This document shows positions 1 to 11,297 of a DNA stretch of 64,000 nt, in pieces (position 1 is the stretch's first letter; every line of letters begins with the position of its first letter). The notes below the pieces were generated by a model, which was given only the letters and a program-made list of their open reading frames with translations, ran no database searches and was not told the DNA's origin. Made by a program: the position numbers and the translations under genes. Origin of the DNA: Daucus carota subsp. sativus (taxonomy: Eukaryota > Streptophyta > Magnoliopsida > Apiales > Apiaceae); assembly GCF_001625215.2 (NCBI RefSeq), contig NC_030384.2:41326390-41390389 (forward strand), given 5' to 3'.

Positions 1-1018
1 CATGGCCCGGGAGGTGCGGTCTCTTGTCCAGTAAGGAGGATTGAAGACAAGATAAGGGAAGGAAGCGCCCTCCCCAGACATGGCCCGGGAGGTGCGGTCT
101 CTTGTCCAGTAAACAGGGATGAAGACGGGAATTGGGAAGGACACGTCCTCCCTATCAGGGCGCGTCCTTTGACTCAGAAGAGGCATAGTTATGAAATACA
201 TGATGAAAGAAAGAGGATGAGTGAGTCTCCGTGACGACCCTTCCGAGGGATATGAAGACTAGTTACCAAGCTCATTTGGTAGTTATCAGGCTCATCTGAT
301 AGTTCCCGGGCTCATCCGGGCATGATCTACAATCCTCAATCCTGCTATCTGCCGAGTTAACCCTCGTGTGGGGGCTTGAGGTGATCATGGCTCTTGAAGG
401 CCCTCCGGGGTAACACGAAGGCCGATCATATGTCTGGATCCTGTATTCTGGTGAGTTAGCCCTCATCGGGGGATTGAGACGATCGTGTAATTTGGCTCCT
501 TGTCTACCTTGTTTGAAGATGAAGACCTCACCGAGAGGTGAGGACGTGTCCCTGCACCTCGAGGGGTTAGTCATGGCTCCCCCAGATAACTTCTCCATAA
601 GAGTCGTGGACTCGTGGTAGATGCTATCTCTCGTAGTGGAGATATCGTTGAATCCGTGATCTATTTGGATTAGGAGTCTGAGGTAGTCATACTCAAGACT
701 AATTCTAACAGGAGTAGGATTCTCCAAGATGGGCCTTCGGCCTATCTCCGACCTTATTGCCAAGAGGCCTAGTCCTGATCAAACTAGGACTCCTGGTTCC
801 ATAGAACTACGTATGGCTTGATCCCCTATAAATATAGGGGTACGTAGGCACATTGGGGGATCATGAGTTGAGAGCACGTGAGACCAACTCAAAACTCTAA
901 TCTCAGCCACCCCCTAAAACAAACAACCACCACTCTCCAGCGACCAAAACCACCGTCACGGATCTTGATTCCGGCCGTGAACCTCATCTTTGTTGATTAC
1001 CAAATTCCTCTATCAACA
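1..1018. repeat. Left LTR (3' part)
   Basis: Matches 4595-5612 base for base in every line compared. It carries a TATA-like motif (TATAAATATA, 827-836) inside a short palindrome of C and G runs, a plausible promoter for the element. Near its visible start a unit of about 79 bases containing GGTGCGGTCTCTTGTCCAG is present twice. Confidence 0.9.
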
Positions 1019-4000
1019 AATTGGCGCTAGAAGGAGGGGCTATTCAAGATCTTCATCTTAGGAGGAAGAGATGTCACACGACGGAGATTCGCACGTAGAG
1101 GAGGAGCGTTTTCCGGCAGGGCGATGGCTAGAGCACAAAAGAGGAGGAGACCTTCATCTACTTTTTCAGAAAAAGGACGATATCTCCATCGGGAGTTTGA
1201 AGGAGGACGATCATCAACTAAATTCTAGGAGGTAACCTAATGTGCGAACAAGGTATTCTGGACCGGGGAGTCAGCGAAGGATGCGATTTTCGGAGACTTG
1301 ACACCTACGAAGAGGGTACGCCTCCCCCGGACAGAGTACACCTCCCCCGGAGAGAGTACACCTCCCCTGACAGGGTACGCCTCCAGGTGATGTGGTGTCC
1401 GACGACCACCGTGAGGAATTCATCCCTTGACACCTACGAAGAGGGTACGCCTCCCCCGGAGAGAGTACACCTCCCCTGACAGGGTACGCCTCCAGGTGAT
1501 GTGGTGTCTGACGACCACCGTGAGGAATGCATCCCTTGACACCTACGAAGAGGGTACGCCTCCCCCGGACAGGGTACACCTCCCCCGGATAGAGTACACC
1601 TCCCCAGGACAGGGTACACCTCCCTCTGACAGGGTACACCTCCAAGTGATGTGGTGCTCGACTACCACCGTGAGGAATGAATTCCCTGACACCTCCGAAG
1701 AAGGCGCACCTCCGGGTAAGATTCTCACAATGCTTTCGCATGTTATTGCTAACAAGTCTGTTGTGGTTTGAGTCTTTACGAGAAGGAGATCGCCTCCCTG
1801 GAAGCCTCAACGGTTTTCTGAAGGGGCGCGCCCTCCCCAGAGCAAGTAATTTGAGGTTCGCGAGAGGCGCATGTTGAAGGCCTGACCACGTGTGATGATA
1901 TGAACGGGAAGGTTACGAAGGGCGAGCTATTGAGATGGAACCTAGCTCGAAAAGTCGTAAGGGTGCGCGCCTTCCCCTGACCGGGCGCGCCCTCAGGTAA
2001 ATACTAAACTCCCCCAGTATTTGGTTCCCTAAGACTACTACATGTGTAAATTCACAGGTAATATGGTGTTACCTTTATGAGGAATACACCTCTTCGCCGT
2101 GAGGAGTAGTCGCACTTTCCTCCAACAAGGCGCGCCCTCCTAAAGGGGTACGCCATATCCAACCAGTATTCTATCAGAGAACGAATTGCGCGCCTCCCTC
2201 TGACAGGGCGCGCCCTCTGGTATGTCTGATGCATTAATTGCTTCATATGATACTTTGTGAAGACAAACATACTCAGGAAGGAGCTCACTAGTCTTGAAGA
2301 GGTCACGTCCCTCCCTAGGGCGCGTCCTCCCGGAAGTACTCATCACTTGAGGAAGCACATGAGGGCGCGCCCCCAGGATAATAATGTTGAGAAGGGAGAT
2401 GCTTCAAAGACGCGCCTCCTCCTAGTTGGACGCACCCCGAGTTCCAAGGTCATGTTTCCAGGGTTGATAATTTGGGAGGACGCGTCTTCCCCTAACAGGG
2501 CGCGTCGTGAGGTAACACTGACCATCAGTATTAAGTCGTATACATGATAAAGTGCAGGTCAAGTCTAACATGCTAAAGGAGCTGTCCATCTTGATGAGGG
2601 CGCGCCCTCCGTTCTACGGGAACGTAGCATGATACCTGCAAGGTCTTTGATTAAGGTACACTTAAGGCCTTTCAAAGGTTACCAAATTATCCATGACTAG
2701 CTCTGGGTACTATGAATTTTAACCATCCATGATACGCTCTGGATGTCATCCACGATTTACTCTGGATGCTATGATTATTTACGTGTCCATGATATGCTCT
2801 GGATACTATATTTGCGCATCCATAATACGCTCTGGACATTATACTTGCGCATCCATGATACGCTCTGGATCTTACATATTCATGATATGCTCTGGATAAC
2901 AGTTTATACTATTAATTCCCCATTGAGCTATTAGCTCTGGGACCCGTGCGATGCACCGGAGCTTTTTTAAACCACGATAAGATTCGTGATGCCTCGTATG
3001 GGATGATGTATGGACTGGGGAGTGGTCCTTTTGAATTTCTTAAGCAAGTGATTCACGCGTGAAAAAGTAAAGCTGCGCCAAAGGCCGCGCCCTCTACTTA
3101 ATCCTTGGAAAAGATCAAAAGAGCCTTACAAGTAAGGCTGCGCCCTCTGCTTATACAGTCCTTGAAAGAAAAGAAATATTGCAAGGCAGCGCCATCAGCC
3201 GCGCCCTCTGCTTAGGCAATTCTTTAACAAAAAGAATTAAAAGGGGTCATGTTATAACTAGGCGGCGCCATTCTGTAAGTCGCGCCTTATATTTACTATT
3301 CCCAGATACCATGGACACAGTAAGGCTGAAAAAAAAGCCACAAACCTTCGCACAGCGAAGGCGCGCCCTTCTTTTGTTGAAGTTCATTGGCGCGAATGTT
3401 ATGGTTGAATGTGTCATTTGGAAGGAATAAGCGAAGCTGCGCCACTGTCAACGACAGATAGGCCGCGCCCCCTGTTTTCTTTTGTCTACATAAAGATTGC
3501 TTATTATTTATGAACACATCAAGAAGACGCGACAGCCTCATGCTTAGCAACTTTGCTAAATGATCAAAGACACCGACATTATATACATGCAAGGCTTGTG
3601 CACAGCCTGCATCTTGGAATGTCGAGGAATAGAAGTGGCTTACGTCACGCCTCTATGCGCGGACGCGCTCTCGGAAGAGGATGTGTGGTATGGAGTAAAA
3701 ATTTCCCTGATATCTCCAATATCAAGAAAATTTGGGGAGTACTTGTTATAGCCAAATTTGGCTAGGTCCTTGTTGGGCCAAGTATGTACTTAGTTTAACT
3801 AAGTAAGACATGAATTGGGCTAAGAGTCCTATATAAAGGAAGGACGCGTCCTCCTGCTTATAAAGGGAGGACGCGACCGACCCTTGAAGACACTAGTCTG
3901 AACGGAAGGGCGCAGCCCTCCGTGACGCGACTGATCCGCCGATGTTGCGTATCTTAATGAAGAGGACGCGTCCTCCGCGTCGGAAGGAGGGATGTGTCCT

Positions 4001-4594
4001 CCAGGTCACACGTGTCCCATGAAGAGGACGCGTCCTCCTGCTTATAAGGGGAGGATGCGATCGACCCTTGGTGTTGCGTGAAGAGGAGGCGTCCTCCTGC
4101 TTATAAAGGGAGGATGCGACCGACCCTTGGTGTTGCTTGAAAAGGACGCGTCCTCCGAGTCACAAGGAGGGACGCCTTACTTGAGAGTGTTGATGGAGAG
4201 ACGCGACCGACCTCCGTCCACCCACGTCCTGTAATATGTGGAGGAGGGCACGCCCTCTTCGGAGGTGACCGAGGGGCGCGTCCCTTGTAAGAAGTTGACA
4301 ATGAGATGAAGACCAAGGGCGTGCCTTTAACGGGGTGTCCTCGCCTCCCCGGGGGCGCGACCTCATGTTAAAGAAGGACCTGTCTGATGTGTTGTAAGAA
4401 GGCTCTTCTTATGGGAGAGTGTACATTCGCTGAGACAACCCTTCCGAGGGAGACGAAGACCGTCCCTCCGGGGATAGGAAGACCTACCCCTCCGGGGGGG
4501 ATATGACGACCCCTCCGGGGGATACGACGACTCTTCCGAGGTGTTGTAGCTGTTTTTGTATATCATGTGGAGGGGAGGACGCGCCCTCCCCAGA
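1019..4594. repeat. LTR element interior: short tandem repeat blocks
   Basis: Several blocks follow each other. At 1300-1710 units of the form GGTACGCCTCC/AGTACACCTCC recur with a longer period of about 115 bases. At 2725-2900 units built on CATGATACGCTCTGGAT recur every 25-35 bases. At 3060-3480 GCGCCCTCTGCTTA-like units recur. At 3840-4160 a palindromic GAGGACGCGTCCTC unit recurs. No coding region is supported. The right-hand part (before 4595) includes the unseen start of the right LTR. Confidence 0.75.
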
Positions 4595-5612
4595 CATGGC
4601 CCGGGAGGTGCGGTCTCTTGTCCAGTAAGGAGGATTGAAGACAAGATAAGGGAAGGAAGCGCCCTCCCCAGACATGGCCCGGGAGGTGCGGTCTCTTGTC
4701 CAGTAAACAGGGATGAAGACGGGAATTGGGAAGGACACGTCCTCCCTATCAGGGCGCGTCCTTTGACTCAGAAGAGGCATAGTTATGAAATACATGATGA
4801 AAGAAAGAGGATGAGTGAGTCTCCGTGACGACCCTTCCGAGGGATATGAAGACTAGTTACCAAGCTCATTTGGTAGTTATCAGGCTCATCTGATAGTTCC
4901 CGGGCTCATCCGGGCATGATCTACAATCCTCAATCCTGCTATCTGCCGAGTTAACCCTCGTGTGGGGGCTTGAGGTGATCATGGCTCTTGAAGGCCCTCC
5001 GGGGTAACACGAAGGCCGATCATATGTCTGGATCCTGTATTCTGGTGAGTTAGCCCTCATCGGGGGATTGAGACGATCGTGTAATTTGGCTCCTTGTCTA
5101 CCTTGTTTGAAGATGAAGACCTCACCGAGAGGTGAGGACGTGTCCCTGCACCTCGAGGGGTTAGTCATGGCTCCCCCAGATAACTTCTCCATAAGAGTCG
5201 TGGACTCGTGGTAGATGCTATCTCTCGTAGTGGAGATATCGTTGAATCCGTGATCTATTTGGATTAGGAGTCTGAGGTAGTCATACTCAAGACTAATTCT
5301 AACAGGAGTAGGATTCTCCAAGATGGGCCTTCGGCCTATCTCCGACCTTATTGCCAAGAGGCCTAGTCCTGATCAAACTAGGACTCCTGGTTCCATAGAA
5401 CTACGTATGGCTTGATCCCCTATAAATATAGGGGTACGTAGGCACATTGGGGGATCATGAGTTGAGAGCACGTGAGACCAACTCAAAACTCTAATCTCAG
5501 CCACCCCCTAAAACAAACAACCACCACTCTCCAGCGACCAAAACCACCGTCACGGATCTTGATTCCGGCCGTGAACCTCATCTTTGTTGATTACCAAATT
5601 CCTCTATCAACA
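4595..5612. repeat. Right LTR (part shared with left LTR)
   Basis: Ends with CA at 5612, followed directly by host gene sequence beginning ATAAC (5613-5617), the likely right copy of a 5-bp target duplication. The other copy would lie outside the window. The TATA-like motif is at 5421-5430. The true start of this LTR is upstream of 4595. Confidence 0.88.
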
Positions 5613-7689
5613 ATAACCTTTGTAGTATTCTGCTATATCAAGCGGTTCCACCATCCTCCTATAGTTATTTCCTGCCATGAGGAGACAAAATGTGAATGAT
5701 TTTGCATCAGTTCTCCTCTCTTCATAAACAGCATTTGCCCAGCACTTTGTGAGACTTCTTTGGTGTTTGACCAATACTGCTTTAGTTACACTTTCATTTC
5801 GGCTTCGAGCTGAACTTTTGTAGGTGTCGTAATAACCTCCTCGAGTCCTTGTAGTCTTCTTGTACCACTCCATATAGGTCATTTCTATTTTCATCTTCTT
5901 CAAACTTTCATCTAAACCAACTTCATAAGCTTTGCGTTCTAAGGATTCCTTTTGCTTTGTCACAATTCTTCCGATCAAGTCTTTGTTCTGCAGTTGATTT
6001 TGTAGAAATTTGCAAGCATTAAATGTGTCAAGTGTAATCTTTAACAAATGTGAGTTCTGTTATTTTTAGTAGTTGCAAAAAAGTTTATAACTTTCTTAAT
6101 AAGTAGTTGAGATGTTAACATATTTTACCAGCGTATCATGAATTCCAATTGCTTGTAGCTGTAATGTGATCCCAGTGCGGAATGGATTGTTATCACACTC
6201 AACTAGATCAATCCCTCTAACAATTGCCTTGCTTTTAACTCCTTTCAAGAGCAATCCATAATCATTGAAGGGCAGATTCTTTGAACTAAAGGCCCATAAT
6301 AGTTCCAAGACTAACTCAGGTTTAGAGATACAAGCAAAGCGGGATTCAGAGCAGAAGAGGTATAAACCAAAGGACTTATATTTGCTTTCAAAACAGGACT
6401 CCGAGTCAATGGTGTTGTGGGGTGATAGAAACAACCCGGGAACTGGATCTTGTGTTGAGACGACATGCACAAAGCATGAATCCCAAGATGGCCGTCCTGA
6501 TATGGCTTTTTGAAGGCCCTCATTGCCAAGTAACGGTGACCCAAAAGTTAAGCAAATTGGGAATTTGGTTTTTCTGTACTCTATTTTCTTGTAGCTGTTG
6601 TTTAGCAGCCATATTGTGAACAGCGAGGCAACAGATCCCCCAAGAGAATGCCCAGTAATGATCAAGGGTTTCGTAGTATTAATCTGCAGCAGGACATACA
6701 ACCAACGAGTAAGGCCACACTTAGTATATAGTTACTACTATCTGTATGCTAATAGAAAACTTTCTCTATCATCGGTCACAATTTCATAATTTTCCAGCCA
6801 TTTCCATAACAGAATAGTGTTACTCAAAGAAGAACCATATCAGTATGAACCGTGAAAATCAAAGCAAATTAAACCAAACCAAACCAAACAAACAAAGTGT
6901 GCTCCACTCGTGAGCAAACTGTGTGGAAGGTAAGATATGTGCGAACCTATTAATTTTTTTTATCATAATATTAAAAGAATGAGTATCTAAATGACTAAAT
7001 CCAAAGCCAATGGTTAAACAGCCAAATTACAGAGATTTAATGATCTGTACATCCAATTATCAGTAAAAACATACTAAGCTAACAGTCTAACATACATATA
7101 ATACAATATGGAGAGAGTACCTTTTCTTGAATGAGTTGAGCAAGGAGAGAATGAAAAAGTTGTATAGCAAGGTTATGAAGAGAGAAGGAAGGGTTGGAAT
7201 TTGTGGAAAGAAAATCAAAGAGCTCCAAGTTGAGGTCTGCAGATGAAACTAAACGTTGACCCTCACCACGAAGATCACTAGAAATCATAGAGCAAGAAAA
7301 AGCTATAATAGTAACATCAGTAGAATTTCGAGCATCAAAAAATTCAAAACGTTTGTATTTAACAGTCTGAGGCAACAAGCTCGAATTAACTTCTTTTGGG
7401 GTTTCTTCATTGACCTTCATAATATGAGCCCAACAGTTGGATATAAGATCTGAGCATATCAGAAGATTCCCCAACTCTTCTTCATGGTTGAACCTACACA
7501 AAACAAACAAGTACCCCAAAGATGAGAAAATGGAACCAAATAAAAAACACAGAACATGATCCAAATGACATGTTAATTTCTTTGTAAACTATATATTGAT
7601 ATATTCGGTAGATTTGAAAACATCGTATATTTATCTGAAAATTAAAAGGTATTATAAGATTGCTCGAAGGGAGTTTACTGGTTCATCAT
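5613..7689 (-). pseudogene. SAG101: SAG101-like lipase-fold immune gene, 3' end cut by LTR insertion
   Basis: Member of the EDS1/PAD4/SAG101 family, which acts as nucleocytoplasmic heterodimers with EDS1 downstream of TIR-type immune receptors (known of the family). Exons: 7679-7689, 7121-7493, 6129-6683, 5613-6038, all joining in phase. Start M-M-N-Q lies in a tiny first exon. Exon 3 holds the lipase elbow GHSLGG and the segment CLTFGSPLLGNEGLQ. Exon 4 starts the EP domain (YMEWYKK, RTRGGYYDTYK, RRMVEPLDIAEYYKGY). Right after that tyrosine the sequence enters the retrotransposon and a stop follows within two codons, so about 130 residues present in the 11298-14200 copy are absent here. The lost end may survive left of the window. 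Exon 3 is exactly 555 bases in both copies. A truncated protein may still be made; calling it a pseudogene is inference. Confidence 0.88.
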
Positions 7690-7699
7690 TTTCTTCTCT

Positions 7700-8512
7700 T
7701 CCTCTGCGTGTAAGGTGAACTCAGCAGAACTGGGTATCGTACATTAGCAAGAATACTTTTTTCTATCTACGTTATTGAAATAAACTACAACCGCAAGAAG
7801 TATATAATTATGGGGAAGTTTCCTGTCTGAATCCTTTATGTCCTAATTCCGTCGACTCAGCCGCTGAGGTCTCTGCTCTTTTTATACATGTAGCTTGAAT
7901 GTTTACACAAAAGACTGGTTTGGTTGGTTTTGTCGGGGTTAAATGACGTTTTGGTCATTCAATTGACTTGAAATTTATAATTGAGTCATTCAACTAAAAA
8001 CAATTCAATACAATTAAATTGGATTCAAATTTTTTAAATTTAATTAAATAATCAATTTAACTATTAACGAATTGGATTCACCCAAAATGGATAATTTAGT
8101 TCGATTTTATCTGTTTGGTCAATTGCGAGCCCTTCTTCCTCTCTTCCCATCTTCATTTTCGACCCCTTCTCATTCTCATGCTCCATGACCACTCTTCTCA
8201 TCTCATCATCTCTTTTCGCATCTCTCGGACATATTCATAATTCTTTTTCATCTCTTTATTAATACAATATAATTTTTGAATAAAATCAATTGAGATTCTT
8301 TAGTTATAGCAAATTGACAAATTTTGTTCGTGGCCGAAGTCAATTTTGATGAGTGATGATCATATTTCATTTATACATGTGTATTTATTTAATTTAAAAA
8401 TTAAATAAAAATTTCAATTTGAAAAGTTGAATAATAACTATATAGAATCACTAATTTCTTTTATTTTAACCTGGTTTCTCAATTTTATATGTCAACCCAA
8501 TATGTTAATAAT
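7700..8512. other. Intergenic, AT-rich, no gene seen
   Basis: Upstream region of the truncated SAG101-like gene followed by AT-rich sequence. A stretch around 7935-8060 (GGGTTAAATGACGTTTTGGTCATTC, shown here in part) resembles termini of plant fold-back elements, but no matching partner end was found. Confidence 0.5.
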
Positions 8513-8514
8513 TA

Positions 8515-9434
8515 TATACTTATATATAATAAGCGTAAGGGAGATAATTTGGTCGCATGATCCTGTGGTCCAAAAGCTTATCATCCGTTGGATCGTATAT
8601 TGAACAAATAAGCACCGTTAGATTAGAACAAAATTAAATTCTGTTCTATAAGGAAACTGGCATCTACTTGCATGTTTATAATTCCTTTTCTGAATTCAAC
8701 ACAAATTCTGTCTTTCATGCGTTTTTGGTTTTTTTTTAATTCAAAATAAATATTTCCTACAAATTTTAATTGTGGAATCGTATAAATCACACCGTCACAA
8801 GATTATTTTTATTCATCGTATCGTATATTGAACAAATAAGCACTGTTGGATTAGAACAAAATTAACTTTTGTTTCATAAGACAACTGATATCTACTTGCA
8901 TGTTTATAAATCTTTTTCTGAATCCAAAACAAATTCAGTATTTCACGTGTTTATGATTTTTTTTGATCCAAAATAAATATTTTCTACCAATTTTATTTGT
9001 AGAATCATATAAATCGCACAGTCACAAACTTATTTTTACCTAATATATTTCAAAATTAATAAGCCTGATTTATGCGAGGAACAAATACAATTTTTTTTTT
9101 TAATCCAAAACAAATTCTACCATCTTATTGCACGTTTATGATTCATCTTCTTAATTCAAAACAAATTGTGTTCATCAATTTTAATCTCGAACCATAAAAA
9201 ATTTTAAAAAAATATTTAAATGACATTATAATAATTCTAATATAAAATACATTTATAAATATAATCTAATAGGAGTTGGTTTACAATTTGATAGAAAGAA
9301 TTTAATACTTTGGCATGATATATACAATTTTAATTTATTATTTATAAATTAATTTTTTCACACCATTTAAAATATATTTAAAAAGTTTATAAATAATTAA
9401 AAATCTCCCGTGCCTTGCACGGGCTATAAGTTAG
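8515..9434 (+). mobile_element. Helitron-like element, non-autonomous (first of two)
   Basis: The 3' end shows a GC hairpin (CCCGTGCCTTGCACGGG, about 9407-9423) followed by a short tail ending TTAG at 9431-9434 and then T, close to the Helitron CTRR-T rule. The left end is set by the sequence TACTTATATATAATAAGCG, similar to the next element, and is approximate. Inside, a block of about 110 bases with GTATATTGAACAAATAAGCA occurs twice (about 8593 and 8822). No Rep/helicase coding region is present. Confidence 0.55.
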
Positions 9435-9448
9435 TATACATAAATCAA

Positions 9449-10904
9449 TATACTTATATAAAGGAGAAGCGAGGGACGTGTATGTGGCGCCTCTCACATC
9501 GCTTCATTCTATTTTTCTAATTTTTTGGAATTTTTGGATGAAAAATATCAAAAATTAGAACTGCCTTTTTCAGTTTTGGATATATTAAAAGCAAGTTTCA
9601 GATTATTTATGGAATATAGTAGCTTGAAAAATTTAATCTGATTTTGTTTCAAATTATTTAATTATGGGAAATAGTAGCACACAAGTGTCTTTGGCACCCA
9701 TAAATACCCCTACAGATTGTATGATTTTGGATCATCTAAACAAAACTTCTTCTCTCTCAATACCACAACCCTACCTCCCCGGTGATAGTTCTCTTCCTCG
9801 ATTTATTACTCGATGGTGTTGTTATTCTGCAACGATAAGTGAAGGTTGTTTATACAGTATTAAAAAAAATAAAAGGTTGTTGCAAGCAAAGGTAGTTATT
9901 GATCGCTATGTGGGAGTTGACAAATCCAAACATGGGAAAAGAATATAGTCTTGACATGATATTAATGGATGATATCAAAAAATTAACTATTAGTGATGTA
10001 TGTTTGTTGGTTATTCTTTTATAATATTTGTTTTCTTCATCGGACATGTTTGTTGTTGTTAATTTTTATAAGATTTACTTTTTATACAGGGAAAAATTAT
10101 TCATGCATTATATGTTTGCTCCGTTCAAGCAACTTTTAAGTGAAGGCACGATAAGTGAAGGTTGTTTATACAGTATTAAAAAAATAAAAGTTGTTGCAAG
10201 CAAAGGTAGTTATCGACCGCTATGTGGGAGTCGACAAATCCAAACATGGGAAAGGAATATAGTCTTGACATGATATTGATATTGATGGATGATATAAAAA
10301 AATTAACTATTAGTGATGTATGTTTGTTGGTTATTCTTTTATAATATTTGTTTTGTTCATCGGACATGTTTGTTGTTGTTAATTTTTATAAGATTTACTT
10401 TGTATACAGGAAAAAATATTCATGCATTATCTGTTTGCTCCGTTCAAGCACCTTTTAAGTGAAGGCTGTTTATAGAGTATTAAAAATAAAGATCCTTACA
10501 AGCAAGGGTAGTTATAGACCACTATCTCACGGATTTAAGTTAGATTTTTTGTGGCGATCAATCCAAAAAAATTGGAGGAAGGTGACGATATATGAACATG
10601 ATTTATTTTAAAAAAACACAAATAAAATTAAGATTCGTCGTACTTTAAATTGTTAATTACATGTATAAATTTATTTTCATTTTTCACCATGAATTATATT
10701 CCAATTTTGCAATTTATATATTATTATTAGTATTACATCAAGATTTTTATAATATAAAATTTATTTTATCCTATAAATATTAATTTTGAATCATTAATAT
10801 ACTTTTTATCAGACAACCACAAAATTATTTTATTCTACAAATATTAATATTAAATAATTAATATAATTTTTATAGGCCGCCGCAACGCGCGGATTTTCAA
10901 CTAG
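9449..10904 (+). mobile_element. Helitron-like element, non-autonomous (second of two)
   Basis: The left end resembles plant Helitron starts (TATATAAAGGAGAAGCGAGG at about 9455). The right end has a hairpin-forming CCGCCGCAACGCGCGG (10877-10892) and ends CTAG at 10901-10904 before a T, the canonical Helitron terminus. The interior carries a tandem repeat of about 310 bases. No replicase is visible. It lies directly after the first Helitron-like element with about 15 bases between them. Confidence 0.7.
9831..10500 (+). repeat. About 310-bp tandem repeat inside the Helitron
   Basis: The unit starting CGATAAGTGAAGGTTG recurs at about 9831 and 10149, and a shortened third copy starts near 10457 (AAGTGAAGGCTGTTTATAGAG). 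Each unit contains the same TTGCAAGCAAAGGTAGTTA and GATGTATGTTTGTTGG segments. The open frames seen across it are by-products of the repeat and do not resemble proteins. Confidence 0.75.
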
Positions 10905-11297
10905 TTATATATACAGAGCTACTCGTTATTACGACTCAGCTAAACCAAAACATGATTTTATTTTTTTAACATGAACCTCAAGTCATAAATAAATTCTAAA
11001 GAGTTAAAAAAAACCCTGAAAACTCAGGTCGGTCTCGCTTATTCACAACCATGAACCATGTACCGAAATTCCTTATCGTAAGTGAATCTAACTAAGTAGC
11101 CATGCTTGCTTGCACGTTATTAAGATCAAAACAAGCCAGCTCATGACTAATGCTTTGCCAGTTCTTCCTGTACAAAAGTTTAAGCACGCATCTACGAAAT
11201 CAATGACACACACACACATATCATAAGAACTCCCATCCAAAGTTTACTCGTTTTCTTGTTTTCGCGTCATTAGCTTCACATGAACTCTGTCAGCATA
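10905..11297. other. Intergenic, 3' flank of SAG101-like gene
   Basis: AT-rich sequence that includes the 3' untranslated region of the downstream minus-strand gene. No gene or repeat recognised beyond a short CA run near 11210. Confidence 0.5.

Larger units (their letters stand above)
1..5612. mobile_element. LTR retrotransposon, non-autonomous type, left end outside window
   Basis: Bases 1-1018 and 4595-5612 look identical by eye (constant offset 4594), giving the visible parts of the left and right terminal repeats. The repeat ends in CA at 1018 and 5612. A TGGCGC primer-binding-like site begins at 1022, four bases after the left repeat. The interior (1019 to before 4595) is GC-rich, consists largely of short tandem repeats and shows no gag or pol similarity, as in LARD-like non-autonomous elements. 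The start of the right repeat lies somewhere before 4595 and cannot be fixed because the start of the left repeat is missing. Identical repeats imply a recent insertion. The family (Ty3 or Ty1 type) is not determined; the TGGCGC site leans towards Ty3. The element sits in a SAG101-like gene. Confidence 0.88.

Noticed and set aside
272-763. 163-codon open frame on the minus strand of the LTR, repeated at 4866-5357
   Set aside because: It is an identical by-product in both LTRs, with no recognisable protein family and no reason to expect coding in an LTR.
1240-1810. Overlapping open frames in several phases
   Set aside because: They arise from the tandem GGTACGCCTCC-type repeats, which lack stops in several frames; the translations are simple repeats.
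2725-2900. Regularly spaced CATGATACGCTCTGGAT units, CRISPR-like at first sight
   Set aside because: Plant nuclear DNA inside a retrotransposon; spacing is irregular and the spacers are themselves similar. An ordinary tandem repeat.
9664-10367. Open frames on both strands in the Helitron repeat
   Set aside because: Duplicated non-coding repeat units; no protein features.
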